Positions 45,713-55,988 are shown, counted from the stretch's first letter. The stretch: 64,000 nt of DNA from Aquificaceae bacterium (GCA_027079305.1 JALWVU010000075.1:30729-94728); one strand, 5' to 3'. The notes: a model not told the origin generated them from the sequence alone. Made by a program: numbers and translations.

Positions 45713-46578
45713 AAGAGCGTTCCCTGAGATCCTACCCTAAAGACCTTTTCCAGATCACGCAGTATGCTCTTCATCTCAAGCTCCTCGAGTTTTACCCTCA
45801 GCTCAGGCAGGTCGGGCTTTCCGAGCCTGAGATCCTCTTCCCTTACCTCAATATCCGCGTCGAGCATAGGCTTTACAAGTTTGTAGGAAAGTTCCAAGTC
45901 CTCTTTTTTGGCTTCGGGATAGAGCCTTTTAAACTCTTCCCATCTCTCGAGTATTCCCTCCACACCTCCGAACCTCTCTATGAGCCTTATTGCTGTCTTT
46001 GGCCCCACACCCTTCACACCCTCCACGTTGTCTATCTTGTCTCCAACGAGAGCAAGGTAGTCGGAAAGTTTTTCAGGTGGAACACCGAACTTCTCTTCCA
46101 CTTTTTTTGAGTCGAAGACCTCCCAGTTCATAGGATTCACTACCCTTACACTATCGCTTACCAGCTGTAGCATGTCTTTATCGGGTGTGTAGATCTTCAC
46201 AAAGAAGCCCCTTTTAGAAAATTTGCGGGCCAGTATGGCTATCAGATCGTCCGCCTCGTATCCGGGAACCTCGAGAATCGGAACTCCCATGAGCTTCAGG
46301 ATCTCCTTTATAACGGGGATTTGAACCTTAAGAGGATCAGGCATGGAGGGTCTTCCCGCCTTGTATTCCCTGTAAACCTTCTCCCTCTTCGTAGGTGCGG
46401 GGGCGTCGAAGACCACCACCAGATATTCGGGTCTTTCGGATTTCCAAAGGGAAAGCAGGGCCCTCAGAAAGCCGTAGATAGCTCCAGTAGGAAAGCCCTT
46501 CTTGGTGGTCAGGGGTGGCAGGGCGAAGAAGCTCCTGTAGATGAAGGAAGATGCGTCGAGAAGGTGCAGGGTCCTCAT
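45709..46578 (-). CDS. 5'-3' exonuclease (PolA N-terminal type)
   Basis: The 289-residue protein is a stand-alone copy of the 5' nuclease domain. It has LLDASSFIYRSFFALPPLTT at the start with the first metal aspartate, VVVFDAPAPTKRE, GYEADDLIA and DKDMLQLV in the middle, and the H3TH motif GVKGVGPKTAIRLI (about 194-207). It removes RNA primers and flaps. In Aquificales DNA polymerase I lacks this domain, which is encoded separately (family knowledge). The start has no ribosome site; TATAAT lies 8 nt before it. Confidence 0.92.
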   Translation of the reverse strand: MRTLHLLDASSFIYRSFFALPPLTTKKGFPTGAIYGFLRALLSLWKSERPEYLVVVFDAPAPTKREKVYREYKAGRPSMPDPLKVQIPVIKEILKLMGVPILEVPGYEADDLIAILARKFSKRGFFVKIYTPDKDMLQLVSDSVRVVNPMNWEVFDSKKVEEKFGVPPEKLSDYLALVGDKIDNVEGVKGVGPKTAIRLIERFGGVEGILERWEEFKRLYPEAKKEDLELSYKLVKPMLDADIEVREEDLRLGKPDLPELRVKLEELEMKSILRDLEKVFRVGSQGTLF

Positions 46579-46586
46579 CGGTGAGT

Positions 46587-46594
46587 ATTATAAT
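46587..46594. promoter_or_regulatory. Shared palindromic -10 (ATTATAAT) of exonuclease and transporter genes
   Basis: The 8-bp palindrome ATTATAAT gives a TATAAT on each strand, each ending 8 nt before its start codon (minus 46578, plus 46603). The whole intergenic space is 24 bp, with no ribosome site on either side. Confidence 0.5.
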
Positions 46595-46602
46595 TTCTGG
46601 GG

Positions 46603-48486
46603 ATGATAAGGAAGGGGGTTCTGGGACTTCTCTCCGGTGTTATAGCGCTCACCTTCTTCGCGGATTCGGAGCTGGTAGAGGAGTTTGCCGGCATCGACAA
46701 GAGAAAGGTTCTGACCCTCGAGGTTCTTCTTCTGGCGATTTTCCTCTTTGTCTCCGAGCTGGTCAGGGTGGACGTGGTGGGTATCCTGATGATGGTTCTT
46801 CTGCCACTTCTGGGCCTCGTCGATCCGGAGAAGGCGATAAGCGGTCTCAGCAGTAACGCGGTGGTATCGATAATAGCGGTGATAATCATAGGTGCAGGTC
46901 TCGACAAGACCGGTGTTATGAACGTTCTCGCCAATCACATAATAAGGCTGGCGGGAAAGTCGAAGACGAGGATAATAACCCTGATCTCCGGAACCGTGGC
47001 CCTCATATCGAGCTTCATGCAGAACATAGGGGCGGCGGCTCTTTTCCTGCCCGCGGCGGTGAGAATCTCGAGGAGGCTCCACATTCCCGTATCCCACATC
47101 CTCATGCCTATGGGCTTCTGTGCTATCCTCGGGGGAACTATAACTCTTGTGGGTTCGAGCCCTCTTATACTCCTCAACGACCTCCTGGCCATGTATAACC
47201 TTCCTCCCTTCGGCCTCTTTTCGGTAACACCTATAGGACTTATGCTCGTTGCATCGGGAATCCTATACTTCGTGCTTTTAGGCAGGTTCATACTTCCAAA
47301 GGTCGAGCGGAAGGAGGAAGAGGGAAAGTTCATTCCCCCCGAGCTTGCCCAGACATACGACAAGATATGTGGCCTTTACGAGCTCCATGTTCCCGTAAAC
47401 TTCCAGAGGAGGACGGTGGAGGAGATAGACGCCCGCAGAAGGTATCAGGTCACCATAGTGGCGGTCTACCACAGGAAGACGAGGCACAAGAACTTCGCCC
47501 CCCACAGGGAGGAGTTCATAGAACCCTCCGACGACATAGCGGTTATCGGCTGTCCCGAAACAGTGGAAAGATTTGCAAAGGATCTTGGACTTATTCTGAA
47601 GGACGAGCTGGAGGAGTTTGCGGACGATCTCTCGAACGTAAACGCTGGCCTCGTGGAGGGGATAATCACGCCCAGGTCCGAGCTTGTGGGAAGAACCCTC
47701 AGGGAGGTTCACTTCAGGAGAAGGTATGAGGTAAACCCGGTGGCTCTTGTGAGGAGAGGGGAGGTCATATACGCGGGCTTCTCGGACATGAAGCTGATGC
47801 CCGGAGACGCTCTTCTCCTCTTTGGAAGGTGGGACAAGCTTTTGGAGCTTAAGAGCAGGAACGTCTTTGCCTTCTCCACCGAGATAAGGGGAGAGATAAT
47901 GAGGCCTGAGAAGGCAAAGTGGGCCCTCTTCTGGTTCGGTGTGGCTCTCTTCATGATAGTGGTTCTGAATGTAAAGCTATCTATAGCCTTGCTGACGGGT
48001 GCCCTCGGAATGATACTGACGAGAGTTCTCAGCGTAGACGAGGCTTACCAGTCGGTGGACTGGATGACGGTGTTCCTCCTTGCCGGGCTCCTACCTTTGG
48101 GGATAGCTTTTCAGGAAACGGGAACCGCGGAGTTTCTCGCGAAATCCATAGTTTCAAGTCTGGAGAACCTATCTCCCTTCACCCTGTATCTGCTGATAGC
48201 GCTACTGACCTCCTTTTTCACCCTCGTGGTTTCCAACGTGGGAGCTACAGTTCTGCTGGTTCCACTCTCGGTGGACATGGCCATGGACATAGGGGCTGAT
48301 CCGAGGCTCGCCGCACTCGTGGTGGGGGTATCCGCCTCAAACACCTTCGTCATACCTACCCATCAGGTAAACGCCCTTATAATGAGACCCGGCGGATACA
48401 GAACCATAGACTATGTTAGGGCGGGAGGAGGTATGACAATCCTCTTCATAATCGTTCTGATGGCATCGCTGTATATCTTCTACTGA
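46603..48486 (+). CDS. SLC13/DASS-type permease with two TrkA-C domains
   Basis: The 627-residue protein has hydrophobic halves at about residues 1-225 and 440-627 flanking a cytoplasmic part. That part contains two RCK_C (TrkA-C) domains, about 235-330 (RRRYQVTIVAVYHR) and 345-415 (RRRYEVNPVALVRRG). This layout is typical of sodium:sulfate or organic anion permeases of the SLC13/CitT type. The SxxN-like loops GGTITLVGSSPLILLND and VSASNTFVIPTHQVN would form the substrate site. Sulfate is attractive given the PAPS operon, but the substrate cannot be assigned. The 3' end overlaps hflX. Confidence 0.87.
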   Translation: MIRKGVLGLLSGVIALTFFADSELVEEFAGIDKRKVLTLEVLLLAIFLFVSELVRVDVVGILMMVLLPLLGLVDPEKAISGLSSNAVVSIIAVIIIGAGLDKTGVMNVLANHIIRLAGKSKTRIITLISGTVALISSFMQNIGAAALFLPAAVRISRRLHIPVSHILMPMGFCAILGGTITLVGSSPLILLNDLLAMYNLPPFGLFSVTPIGLMLVASGILYFVLLGRFILPKVERKEEEGKFIPPELAQTYDKICGLYELHVPVNFQRRTVEEIDARRRYQVTIVAVYHRKTRHKNFAPHREEFIEPSDDIAVIGCPETVERFAKDLGLILKDELEEFADDLSNVNAGLVEGIITPRSELVGRTLREVHFRRRYEVNPVALVRRGEVIYAGFSDMKLMPGDALLLFGRWDKLLELKSRNVFAFSTEIRGEIMRPEKAKWALFWFGVALFMIVVLNVKLSIALLTGALGMILTRVLSVDEAYQSVDWMTVFLLAGLLPLGIAFQETGTAEFLAKSIVSSLENLSPFTLYLLIALLTSFFTLVVSNVGATVLLVPLSVDMAMDIGADPRLAALVVGVSASNTFVIPTHQVNALIMRPGGYRTIDYVRAGGGMTILFIIVLMASLYIFY

Positions 48487-49558
48487 TCTCTCTTATCCTG
48501 TCTATCAGGTTCTCAAGGCCCCACCTTTTTTCTGCGGAAACTATCACGGAAGGTCCCTCCACGAAGGCCCCGTGGGGCAGATGTCTTATCTCCTCCTCCC
48601 TTTCCACTATCCTGTCCGCCTTGTTGAGAACGTATATAACGGGCTTTTCGTCAGCACCAAGCTCCTTAAGAACCTCCTTGACGGTGTGGATGTAGTCGAG
48701 CCACCTGTCGTCGGAGATGTCTACCACGTGCAGTACTATGTCCGCCTCGGTCACCTCCTCGAGGGTGGCCTTGAAGGACTCTATCAGCTCCGGAGGGAGC
48801 TTCTTTATGAACCCCACAGTATCGGTGAAGAGGATCTTGAGATCGGGAGAGACCTTCCTCGAAGAGGTTTTTGTGTCGAGGGTGGCAAAGAGCATATCCG
48901 CCACGAAGGTCTCCCTGCCGGTGAGAGCCTTCAGAAGGGTGGACTTGCCCGCGTTCGTGTAGCCCACGAGGGCTACCTTTATAACTCCTTCCTCGGATCT
49001 CCTCTTCCTCTGGTGCCTCCTCATCCTCTTTATGTCTTCAAGCTCCTCCCTTATCTGGTGGATCCTTTTCTTTATCAGCCTTCTCCTTATCTCCGCCTCC
49101 TGCTCACCTGGACCCCTCGTTCCCACACCTCCCCCGAGCCTCGAGAGCTGTTTGCCCTTTCCGTAGAGCCTGGGTAGCTGATGGGTGAGCCTCGCAAGCT
49201 CCACCTGGAGCTTCGCCTCCCTGCTCCTGGCCCTTCTGGAGAAGATCTCTATAACGAGGTCCGTTCTGTCCAAAACGGTTTTTCCCAGAAGGCTCTCGAG
49301 GTTCTTCACCTGAGAGGGTGTAAGGAAGTCGTCGAAAACGACCACGTCCGCCTTTGTTCCCTTTGCCACCTCCTTGAGCTGGCCCGCCTTCCCCGCCCCA
49401 ACAAAGTATCTGGCATCGGGACGGTCTCTCTTCTGAAGGATGTAACCCAAACTGACCCCGCCGAGCGCCTCTACCAGTCCCTCCAGCTCCCTTATCGACT
49501 CCTTAGCCTCCTCCCTCGGCGTCTCCTTATTCCATATACCGACGAGGATGGCCCTCAT
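48446..49558 (-). CDS. hflX: GTPase HflX
   Basis: The 370-residue protein has the HflX N-terminal domain (about 1-165; YFVGAGKAGQL, VFDDFLTPSQ), a glycine-rich linker GGGVGTRGPGE and a GTPase domain with GYTNAGKSTLL (about 199-209), DTVGFI and NKAD. HflX splits or rescues stalled and hibernating ribosomes, especially after heat stress. hfq lies directly upstream (overlap 4 nt), an order conserved from Escherichia. Confidence 0.95.
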   Translation of the reverse strand: MRAILVGIWNKETPREEAKESIRELEGLVEALGGVSLGYILQKRDRPDARYFVGAGKAGQLKEVAKGTKADVVVFDDFLTPSQVKNLESLLGKTVLDRTDLVIEIFSRRARSREAKLQVELARLTHQLPRLYGKGKQLSRLGGGVGTRGPGEQEAEIRRRLIKKRIHQIREELEDIKRMRRHQRKRRSEEGVIKVALVGYTNAGKSTLLKALTGRETFVADMLFATLDTKTSSRKVSPDLKILFTDTVGFIKKLPPELIESFKATLEEVTEADIVLHVVDISDDRWLDYIHTVKEVLKELGADEKPVIYVLNKADRIVEREEEIRHLPHGAFVEGPSVIVSAEKRWGLENLIDRIREISRRYTAMPSERL

Positions 49559-49767
49559 TTACCCTCCACGATGGTGCTGACCGCGTGTTTGTATATGAGG
49601 TTGGGCTGGCCCTCCACGTCCAGCAGGATAGTATACTTGTCGTGATTCAGGATCTTTCCCGTTATCCTGTTTCCCCTCGTTAGGTAAACTGTAACGACAG
49701 CCTCCTTAGCTTTGAGATTATCGAGAACCTCGTCCTGTATGTTCGTTTCCCTTTCCATAGGATACAT
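49555..49767 (-). CDS. hfq: RNA chaperone Hfq
   Basis: The 70-residue Sm-like protein has Sm1 (VTVYLTRGNRITGKILNHDKYTILLDVEGQ split over strands 1-4) and Sm2 (LIYKHAVSTIV), the latter being the canonical YKHA core. Hfq forms a hexamer that binds small RNAs and A-rich tails. The ATG at 49767 is chosen because AAGGAGGTG stands just before it; an upstream in-frame start would swallow the site. A TATAAT at 49789-49794 offers a promoter with a 21-nt leader. No long C-terminal tail. Confidence 0.95.
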   Translation of the reverse strand: MYPMERETNIQDEVLDNLKAKEAVVTVYLTRGNRITGKILNHDKYTILLDVEGQPNLIYKHAVSTIVEGK

Positions 49768-49788
49768 ACGGTCCACCTCCTTCTGCAA

Positions 49789-49794
49789 ATTATA
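49789..49794 (-). promoter_or_regulatory. -10 box of hfq-hflX
   Basis: TATAAT on the minus strand gives a short leader containing AAGGAGGTG before the hfq ATG. No good -35 is seen inside the 3' end of thiS. Confidence 0.35.
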
Positions 49795-49806
49795 GCTTAG
49801 CTCTCA

Positions 49807-50016
49807 CTAACCTCCTCCCACCAGCTGAACTATCTCTATCCTATCTCCCTCTTTAACCTTCCTGGTCCCGTATTCGGACTTGGGAACCACCTCTTCGTTT
49901 ATGGCCACCGCAAGGCCTATCTCCCTGAACTTCACATCCATGAGGTCGAGAAGCTCCATAACAGTGATCTCCCTGTCCACTTCCCTCTCTTCTCCGTTAA
50001 CGATTATCCTGGGCAT
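49807..50016 (-). CDS. thiS: Sulfur carrier protein ThiS
   Basis: The 69-residue ubiquitin-like protein begins PRIIVNGEEREV and ends VQLVGGG. The terminal Gly-Gly is thiocarboxylated by ThiF to carry sulfur for thiazole synthesis. INEEVVPKSEY is the usual middle part. A MoaD-like role is the alternative; the NGE start favours ThiS. It is 39 nt upstream of hfq and divergent from lon. No ribosome site is visible; TATATT lies 6 nt before the ATG. Confidence 0.88.
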   Translation of the reverse strand: MPRIIVNGEEREVDREITVMELLDLMDVKFREIGLAVAINEEVVPKSEYGTRKVKEGDRIEIVQLVGGG

Positions 50017-50022
50017 AAGAAA

Positions 50023-50030
50023 AATATAAT
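50023..50030. promoter_or_regulatory. Overlapping -10 boxes of thiS (minus) and lon (plus)
   Basis: AATATAAT provides TATATT on the minus strand 6 nt before the thiS ATG (leaderless candidate). On the plus strand it provides TATAAT 26 nt before the lon GTG, which has its own AGGAGG site. Confidence 0.42.
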
Positions 50031-50056
50031 ATACTTAAGCTCACAGGAGGTAGAGG

Positions 50057-52432
50057 GTGACACCAGACCTTATGCACGTGCCCGAGATCCCGCCAGAACC
50101 TAAGGAATACCCCCTAATGCCTTTGAGGGACATAGTCGTATTCCCCACAATGGTTCTGCCCCTGTTCGTGGGCAGGAACTTCTCTATAAAGGCGGTAGAG
50201 GAAGCTTCCAAGAAGGATAAGCTTATCTTCCTAACCCTTCAGAAGGACAAGGATATAGAAGAACCGAAGGAAGAGGATCTGCACAAGGTCGGGATAATAG
50301 CCCACGTCCTCAGGGTTGTCCCCATAGAAGAGAACAGGATCAAGGTCCTCGTCCAGGGGATAAAGAGGGGAGTGATCAAGGAGGTAGAACTCAAAGATGG
50401 ATACTACACAGCCCTTGTGGAACCCGTTGAGGAGAAGGAGATAGAGGAGAAGGATCTGACCTTAGAAGACAAGGCCTTAATGAAGTCCGTTAAGGAGCTT
50501 CTGGACAAGGCCATATCCCTCGGCAAGCAGGTTATACCCGACATCGTAATGATAATAAGGGATCTGGAGGATCCCGGTAAGCTGGCGGATCTGATCGCCT
50601 CTATCTTGGAGATGAAGTCCAGCGAGGCCCAGGAGGTCCTCGAGACCTTCGATCCGAGGGAGAGGCTGAGGAAGATACACCACTTCCTGCTCAACGAGGT
50701 AGGACTCTTAGAGGTAAAACAGCAAATAAGCGCCCAGGCGAGGGAGCAGATAGAGAAGGAACAGAGGGAATACTTCCTCAGACAACAGCTCAAAGCCATT
50801 CAGGAGGAACTGGGTGAGGCGGACGAGAGGAGGGCGGAGATAGAGGAATACAGGAAGAAGCTCGAAGAACTACAGCTCGAGGAGTCCGCGAGGAAGGAGA
50901 TAGAGAAGCAGATAAAAAGGCTCGAAAGGCTTCACCCGGATTCCGCGGAGGCTGGCGTCATAAGGACCTGGCTCGACTGGGTCCTGGAGCTTCCCTGGGA
51001 TAAGAGGACTCAGGACAACTACGATCTCGACAGGGCGAGGGAGATCCTCGACAGGGATCACTACGACCTTGAGAAGGTCAAGGACAGGATAATAGAGTAT
51101 CTGGCGGTCAGGAAGTTAACCGAAGGGAACGAGTCCACCGCCCAGATCCTCGCCTTCATAGGCCCTCCCGGTGTGGGAAAGACCTCCCTCGGGAAGTCGA
51201 TAGCGGAGGCTCTGGGAAGGAAGTTCGTGAGGATAGCCCTCGGAGGCATAAGGGACGAGGCGGAGATAAGGGGACACAGGAGGACCTACGTGGGAGCCAT
51301 GCCCGGGAGGATCATACAGGCCATAAAGCAGGCGGGAACGAAGAACCCTCTGATAATGCTCGACGAAATAGACAAACTGGCCATATCCTTCCAGGGGGAC
51401 CCTGCAGCGGCGCTCCTTGAGGTTCTCGATCCAGAACAGAACAAGAACTTCACAGATCTCTATATAGGCCTTCCCTTCGATCTTTCGGAGGTGATCTTTA
51501 TCTGCACGGGAAACAGGATGGACACCATTCCCACGCCACTCCTCGACAGGATGGAGCTGATAAGGCTTTCGGGTTACTCGGAAGAGGAGAAGCTCTTCAT
51601 AGCCCAGAAGCACCTGCTTCCCAAACTCATACCCCTACACGGCTTGAAGGAAGAGGAGGTAAAGTTCGAGGACGAGGCAATCCTCGAGATCATAAGGGGA
51701 TACACGAGGGAGGCAGGTGTCAGGAACCTCCAGAGGCAGATTTCCTCGGTTCTGAGGAAGATAGCGGTTAGGAAACTAAAGGGCGAGGAAGGGCCCTTCG
51801 TGATCACAAAGGAGGATGTGAGAAAGCTCCTCGGGGTGCCCAGATACAAGCCCGAGAGGGAGAAGGAACCCCTCGTGGGGATAGCGACGGGCCTCGCCTG
51901 GACGGAGGTGGGCGGGGAGATCATGTTCATAGAAGCTACCAAGATGAAGGGGAAGGGAGGACTGCTACTCACCGGATCTCTGGGAGACATAATGAAGGAG
52001 TCCGCCCAGGCCGCGCTCTCTTACATAAGGTCGAACGCGGAGAGCTACGGGATAGATCCTGATATCTTTCCCAACATAGACATCCACATACACGTTCCCG
52101 AGGGTGCGGTTCCAAAGGATGGACCCTCCGCTGGAATAGCCATAGCGACCGCTCTCATATCACTCCTGACGGACGTCCCCGTCAGGATGGATGTGGCGAT
52201 GACAGGTGAGATAACACTGAGAGGTAGAGTTCTTCCTGTGGGGGGTCTTAAGGAGAAGATACTTGCTGCCAAAAGGGCGAACATATACGATGTTATCCTT
52301 CCCGAGAAGAACAGGGACGAGGTTCTGGAGGATCTTCCCGAATACGTGAGGGAGAAGATGAACCTTCACTTCGTCTCACATCTGGACGAGGTCTTCAAGA
52401 TAGCCCTTACAGAGCACCCTAAAAGGTCCTGA
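50057..52432 (+). CDS. lon: ATP-dependent protease Lon
   Basis: The 791-residue LonA protease has an N-terminal substrate-binding domain (about 15-215), a coiled-coil linker, an AAA+ module with GPPGVGKTS (about 370-378) and MLDEIDK, and a C-terminal protease domain. In the last, the catalytic Ser lies in KDGPSAG (about 689) and Lys in [10 protein letters not shown] (about 733). It degrades misfolded and regulatory proteins. The GTG start at 50057 has AGGAGG 6 nt before it. The 3' end overlaps the secreted orphan gene by 14 nt. Confidence 0.97.
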   Translation: MTPDLMHVPEIPPEPKEYPLMPLRDIVVFPTMVLPLFVGRNFSIKAVEEASKKDKLIFLTLQKDKDIEEPKEEDLHKVGIIAHVLRVVPIEENRIKVLVQGIKRGVIKEVELKDGYYTALVEPVEEKEIEEKDLTLEDKALMKSVKELLDKAISLGKQVIPDIVMIIRDLEDPGKLADLIASILEMKSSEAQEVLETFDPRERLRKIHHFLLNEVGLLEVKQQISAQAREQIEKEQREYFLRQQLKAIQEELGEADERRAEIEEYRKKLEELQLEESARKEIEKQIKRLERLHPDSAEAGVIRTWLDWVLELPWDKRTQDNYDLDRAREILDRDHYDLEKVKDRIIEYLAVRKLTEGNESTAQILAFIGPPGVGKTSLGKSIAEALGRKFVRIALGGIRDEAEIRGHRRTYVGAMPGRIIQAIKQAGTKNPLIMLDEIDKLAISFQGDPAAALLEVLDPEQNKNFTDLYIGLPFDLSEVIFICTGNRMDTIPTPLLDRMELIRLSGYSEEEKLFIAQKHLLPKLIPLHGLKEEEVKFEDEAILEIIRGYTREAGVRNLQRQISSVLRKIAVRKLKGEEGPFVITKEDVRKLLGVPRYKPEREKEPLVGIATGLAWTEVGGEIMFIEATKMKGKGGLLLTGSLGDIMKESAQAALSYIRSNAESYGIDPDIFPNIDIHIHVPEGAVPKDGPSAGIAIATALISLLTDVPVRMDVAMTGEITLRGRVLPVGGLKEKILAAKRANIYDVILPEKNRDEVLEDLPEYVREKMNLHFVSHLDEVFKIALTEHPKRS

Positions 52433-53915
52433 TCTCGATCCTGAAGAGGTCTCCCCTGTTCTGGAGGGGCAGTGTTCCCGTTCTGCCCGTTATCAAAAAG
52501 AGTTTGTCCCCTCCTGTCCCTGAAACCGCCTGTATGGCCTCCTCAAACTTCTTCCCCCTTATCTTCTTAAGCTCGTAAGCTCCCTTTCTGTCCTTCGTCA
52601 GAGCATACAGCTCTCCTTCGGAGAACTTGGTAACGTCCAGGAAGCGGTATACAGGTCCAGAGACATTTCTGATTACACCAAAGTATGTCCTTCCCCCGAT
52701 CGAAAAGAGGAAGGGGCGGGGATTGAAGACATACTTACTTTCGTCCTCGTATGCCTCTGGAAGTTCCGCGGTGGTGTAGGAACCTCCGAAGTCCTCTTTG
52801 GAAAAGACCAGTTTGTCGCCCTCGAATACCCTCAGGTAACCGTCCGTGTCCGTGAACACCAGAGTATCGTTAAGCATTATCGCTGAGTCCGCCCTGAAGC
52901 CCGGAGGAACTTTAAAGTCTCCCTCCTCCACGATATCGTCGCCGACAAGCTTCAACCTCTTGACCTCTCCCCAGAGGTTCCTGCTGTCGAACCTCTGCCC
53001 CACAAAAGTCTCCGCGGGCCTGCTTTTGTCGAGGATCGCGAGGAAGTAGGGAACGTTCTCCTTCACCACAACGGGAGATCCCCCAACCACCTTGACTATC
53101 GCGGAGCTCATTTCACCACCGGAGACTATGTTCACGAGCATCAGATCCCTCTTCCCATCGAGACGAGCGCACTGGACCGAGACGGGGTATCCGGAAGGCA
53201 ACCTTACCGTTGCGTAGTCTACCAGGTTCTTTTCAAGGACTTCGTAAATCTTGAGTTCGCTCTCAAACAGAACCGCGAGGTATTCCTTTCCGTTTCCCAG
53301 CAGATCACACACGTCCGCGGACAGGGGAAGGGAAGGAAAGGTAAAGACCAGCTTGGCGTCAAGCTCAAAATCCTTCTCGACAGGAGCAGGCTTCTGAACC
53401 ACCACAGGCCTTGGTTTCTCAAAGAAGGCAACCGCCTTTCCGTTGAACTCTACGCCAAAGCCTTCCTCGAACTCCTTTATAACGTAGTCACAGCCCTCTC
53501 CTCTCCTTACCTCACCCACAAGGGAGCTAACCTTGAAGTAGCCCTCCTCACCACCTACGTAGCACACGCTCCCGTAATCTAACCTTACTCTATCCCCTTT
53601 TGAAATGCCTTTGTCCTCCAATATCTCCGCTACGGAGAACTTATCCTTTACTTCCGAGATCCTTACCTTACCGACCTCCTCGTCCATCTTCCCCAGGACC
53701 TCGCCCGTGACCGGGTGAACTATCTCCTTGCCTCCCCTGACAACTTTGAAGACCTCACCAACGCTGACCCTTCCCTTCCCCAGGTCCAGTATCACCTTCC
53801 CGTCCAGGCGCTCCACCACGTAGCCTTGCCTGTTGAAGAAGTCTTTCAGCCCGGAGATATCCTCTCCCAAGGAGAGGGAGATTGTAAAAAGGAGAAAGAG
53901 GAGGAGCCTTCTCAA
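52419..53915 (-). CDS. Secreted protein of unknown function
   Basis: The 498-residue product has a clear signal peptide (about residues 1-17, hydrophobic core [14 protein letters not shown]). A first part (about 40-130) contains [22 protein letters not shown] and [19 protein letters not shown]. This is the pattern of FlgT-C-like or similar small beta domains that describe a defined-state binding module. From about 190 to the end, repeated beta strands with short loops ([33 protein letters not shown]) suggest a beta-propeller. No catalytic motif is visible. It overlaps leuB by 4 nt. Envelope or periplasmic location is expected. Confidence 0.62.
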   Translation of the reverse strand: MRRLLLFLLFTISLSLGEDISGLKDFFNRQGYVVERLDGKVILDLGKGRVSVGEVFKVVRGGKEIVHPVTGEVLGKMDEEVGKVRISEVKDKFSVAEILEDKGISKGDRVRLDYGSVCYVGGEEGYFKVSSLVGEVRRGEGCDYVIKEFEEGFGVEFNGKAVAFFEKPRPVVVQKPAPVEKDFELDAKLVFTFPSLPLSADVCDLLGNGKEYLAVLFESELKIYEVLEKNLVDYATVRLPSGYPVSVQCARLDGKRDLMLVNIVSGGEMSSAIVKVVGGSPVVVKENVPYFLAILDKSRPAETFVGQRFDSRNLWGEVKRLKLVGDDIVEEGDFKVPPGFRADSAIMLNDTLVFTDTDGYLRVFEGDKLVFSKEDFGGSYTTAELPEAYEDESKYVFNPRPFLFSIGGRTYFGVIRNVSGPVYRFLDVTKFSEGELYALTKDRKGAYELKKIRGKKFEEAIQAVSGTGGDKLFLITGRTGTLPLQNRGDLFRIEIRTF

Positions 53916-54997
53916 GATTTAAGCCTCCCGAGGTTCTCTATTATCCTCTCCGTCATCTCCAATGTTCCTACCTTTTTGCATCCTTCCGAGTATATGTCCG
54001 GGGTTCTGTAGCCCTGCCTCAGCGTCTCCTCCACAGCCCTCTCCACGAGATCGGAGGCCTCGTCCATGCCGAAGGAATACCTGAGCATCATGGCGGCGGA
54101 GAGGATGGTGGCTATCGGGTTGGCGACGCCCTTGCCCGCTATGTCCGGAGCGGAGCCGTGGACGGGCTCGTAGAGGGCATACCTGTCCCCCACGCTCGCG
54201 GAGGGGAGCATTCCAAGACTCCCCACCACCACGCCCGCCTCGTCCGAGAGTATATCCCCGAAGATGTTACCTGTAACTATCACGTCGAATGTGCTGGGCC
54301 TTCTCACCATCTGCATGGCGCAGTTGTCCACGTAGAGGTGCTCGAGCTCCACCTCGGGGAAGTTTTTGCTCTCCTCCTCCACCACCTCCCTCCAGAGTCC
54401 GCTCACCTCCAGGACGTTCGCCTTGTCCACGCTCGTGAGCTTTTTCCTCCTCTTCATCGCTATCTCGAAAGCCTTCCTCACAACCCTCCTTATCTCGTCC
54501 TCCGTATACTTCATCGTGTTCACGCCCACCCTCTTGCCGTTCTCCCTGAACACTCCCCTCGGCTCCCCGTAGTAGATACCGCTGGTCAGCTCCCTCACAA
54601 CGAGCATGTCCGTTCCCCTCACCACCTCGGGCCTGAGGGGGGAGGAGTCTATGAGAGGATCCCAGACCTTGGCGGGCCTGAGGTTGGCATACAGATCGAG
54701 CTCCTTCCTGATCTTCAGAAGTCCCTTCTCGGGCCTTCTGTCGGTGGGAAGATCGTCCCACTTGGGTCCCCCCACCGCGCCGAGGAGGACCGCGTCCGAC
54801 TCCCTGCAGAGCTTGAGGGTCTCTTCGGGCAGAGGATCGCCCGCCTCGTCTATGGCTATCCCGCCTATCAGGCCCTCCGCATACTCGAACTCAACGTTAA
54901 AGATATCCCCTACCTTGTCCAAAACCTTCAGAGTCGCATCCACTATCTCCGGACCTATTCCGTCCCCTTTGAGGACCGCTATCCTGAACCTGCGCAT
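53912..54997 (-). CDS. leuB: 3-isopropylmalate dehydrogenase
   Basis: The 361-residue enzyme oxidises 3-isopropylmalate in leucine synthesis using NAD. It has KGDGIGPEI at the start, the substrate region [28 protein letters not shown] and the Mg-binding DNCAMQM and LSDEAG segments, ending with [18 protein letters not shown]. The enzyme class also includes isocitrate and tartrate dehydrogenases, but the L-rich substrate helix supports LeuB. There is no ribosome site; TATAAT lies 7 nt before the ATG. Confidence 0.95.
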   Translation of the reverse strand: MRRFRIAVLKGDGIGPEIVDATLKVLDKVGDIFNVEFEYAEGLIGGIAIDEAGDPLPEETLKLCRESDAVLLGAVGGPKWDDLPTDRRPEKGLLKIRKELDLYANLRPAKVWDPLIDSSPLRPEVVRGTDMLVVRELTSGIYYGEPRGVFRENGKRVGVNTMKYTEDEIRRVVRKAFEIAMKRRKKLTSVDKANVLEVSGLWREVVEEESKNFPEVELEHLYVDNCAMQMVRRPSTFDVIVTGNIFGDILSDEAGVVVGSLGMLPSASVGDRYALYEPVHGSAPDIAGKGVANPIATILSAAMMLRYSFGMDEASDLVERAVEETLRQGYRTPDIYSEGCKKVGTLEMTERIIENLGRLKS

Positions 54998-55004
54998 GGT
55001 GAGT

Positions 55005-55010
55005 ATTATA
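55005..55010 (-). promoter_or_regulatory. -10 box before leuB (leaderless candidate)
   Basis: TATAATACTCACC runs directly into the leuB ATG. The same thirteen bases, plus one G, stand before the exonuclease ATG at 46578. Transcription should start at or within 1-2 nt of the start codon. Confidence 0.47.
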
Positions 55011-55126
55011 AGGGATCAAAAGGCGTAAGCTTTAAATTTAAGCCCCGTCTTTTCAGAAGACCATAGATCCTATCCCCTTGAAAATCCTCCTAAAAGAGGA
55101 ACCTTATTCCTGAGGAGGTGAGAGGT

Positions 55127-55279
55127 ATGTGCTTTTCCATGGAGGAGTTCGAGAGGCTCAAAGCTATAGTTGAGGAGAGGAAGAAGCTCAGAGAACAGCT
55201 CAAGGATATAAAGCCCTCCGACTTCGAGAAGAAGGAGGAAAAGGAAGAGAAGAAGGAGCCCGCCGAGGTCAGAGGATAA
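55127..55279 (+). CDS. 50-residue charged coiled-coil protein
   Basis: A frame of 50 codons starts at ATG 55127, preceded by GAGGAGGTGAGAGGT, one of the best ribosome sites in the window. The predicted protein begins MCFSMEEFERL, continues as a helix rich in Lys/Glu (VEERKKLREQL) and ends in a run of K/E residues. I recognise no family. It overlaps the 3' end of truA tail to tail by 11 nt. The strong ribosome site in an otherwise non-coding 130-bp gap supports a real small gene. Confidence 0.6.
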   Translation: MCFSMEEFERLKAIVEERKKLREQLKDIKPSDFEKKEEKEEKKEPAEVRG

Positions 55280-55988
55280 CCTTCTCCAGAGTGAGGCCCT
55301 TGGCGGGAGCTGTGTAGGGGCACTTTTCTCCTCTGAGGAAGCGCTCAATATCGTGGAGGTTCAATCTGCCCTCCCCGAGATGCACCAGGGCCCCTACCAG
55401 CCTCCTGACCATGTATCTCAGAAAGTGGGAGGCGCGGAACCTGATCTCCAGAAGGCTTTCCTTCACAGTTAAATCCGCCTCCAGGTCTATCACGGTCTCC
55501 TTCTCCCCTTCGAGCTTGGCAAAGCCCGAAAAGTCGTGAACTCCAGAGAGAAGGGAGATAGCCTCCCTCATAGCCTCCAGATCGAGCCCTCTGGGAACCT
55601 GCCAGGAGAAGGGGTAGAGGAAAGGATTCCTCACCTCCGAGTTCCAGATCCTGTAGAGGTAGATCTTTCCCTTCACCGAGTAGCGGGCGTTGAAGTCTTC
55701 AGAAACCCTCCTCACTTCGTAAACTCCAATGTCCTTGGGAAGGAGGGAGTTTAAGCCCCTTAAGATCTTTAGCTCCTCCACCTCCTTCTCGCAGAGGAAG
55801 TTGGCCACATAGTCCTCCGCGTGGACCCCCGCGTCCGTCCTGCAACATCCTGTCAGCTTCACCTCTTCGGAGAGTATGGTACTGAGGGCATCTTTAACTG
55901 TTCCCTGAACCGTGGGGACACCGGGCTGGATCTGCCACCCGTGGTAGTTGGTTCCCACGAAGGCGAGGCGGATAAGGTAGTTGGGCAT
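55269..55988 (-). CDS. truA: tRNA pseudouridine synthase A
   Basis: The 239-residue enzyme makes pseudouridine at positions 38-40 of tRNAs. The catalytic Asp is in CRTDAGVHAE (about residues 49-58), YLYRIWNSE is the usual middle motif, and the C-terminal FRASHFLRYMVRRLVG segment is standard. Length is typical. TAAAAT lies 8 nt before the ATG and overlaps the divergent pfkA -10. Confidence 0.95.
   Translation of the reverse strand: MPNYLIRLAFVGTNYHGWQIQPGVPTVQGTVKDALSTILSEEVKLTGCCRTDAGVHAEDYVANFLCEKEVEELKILRGLNSLLPKDIGVYEVRRVSEDFNARYSVKGKIYLYRIWNSEVRNPFLYPFSWQVPRGLDLEAMREAISLLSGVHDFSGFAKLEGEKETVIDLEADLTVKESLLEIRFRASHFLRYMVRRLVGALVHLGEGRLNLHDIERFLRGEKCPYTAPAKGLTLEKVIL

Noticed and set aside
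55087..55103. TCCTC/GAGGA short hairpin before the 50-residue gene
   Set aside because: Five base pairs only; it could affect the leader but cannot be supported as a regulatory structure.
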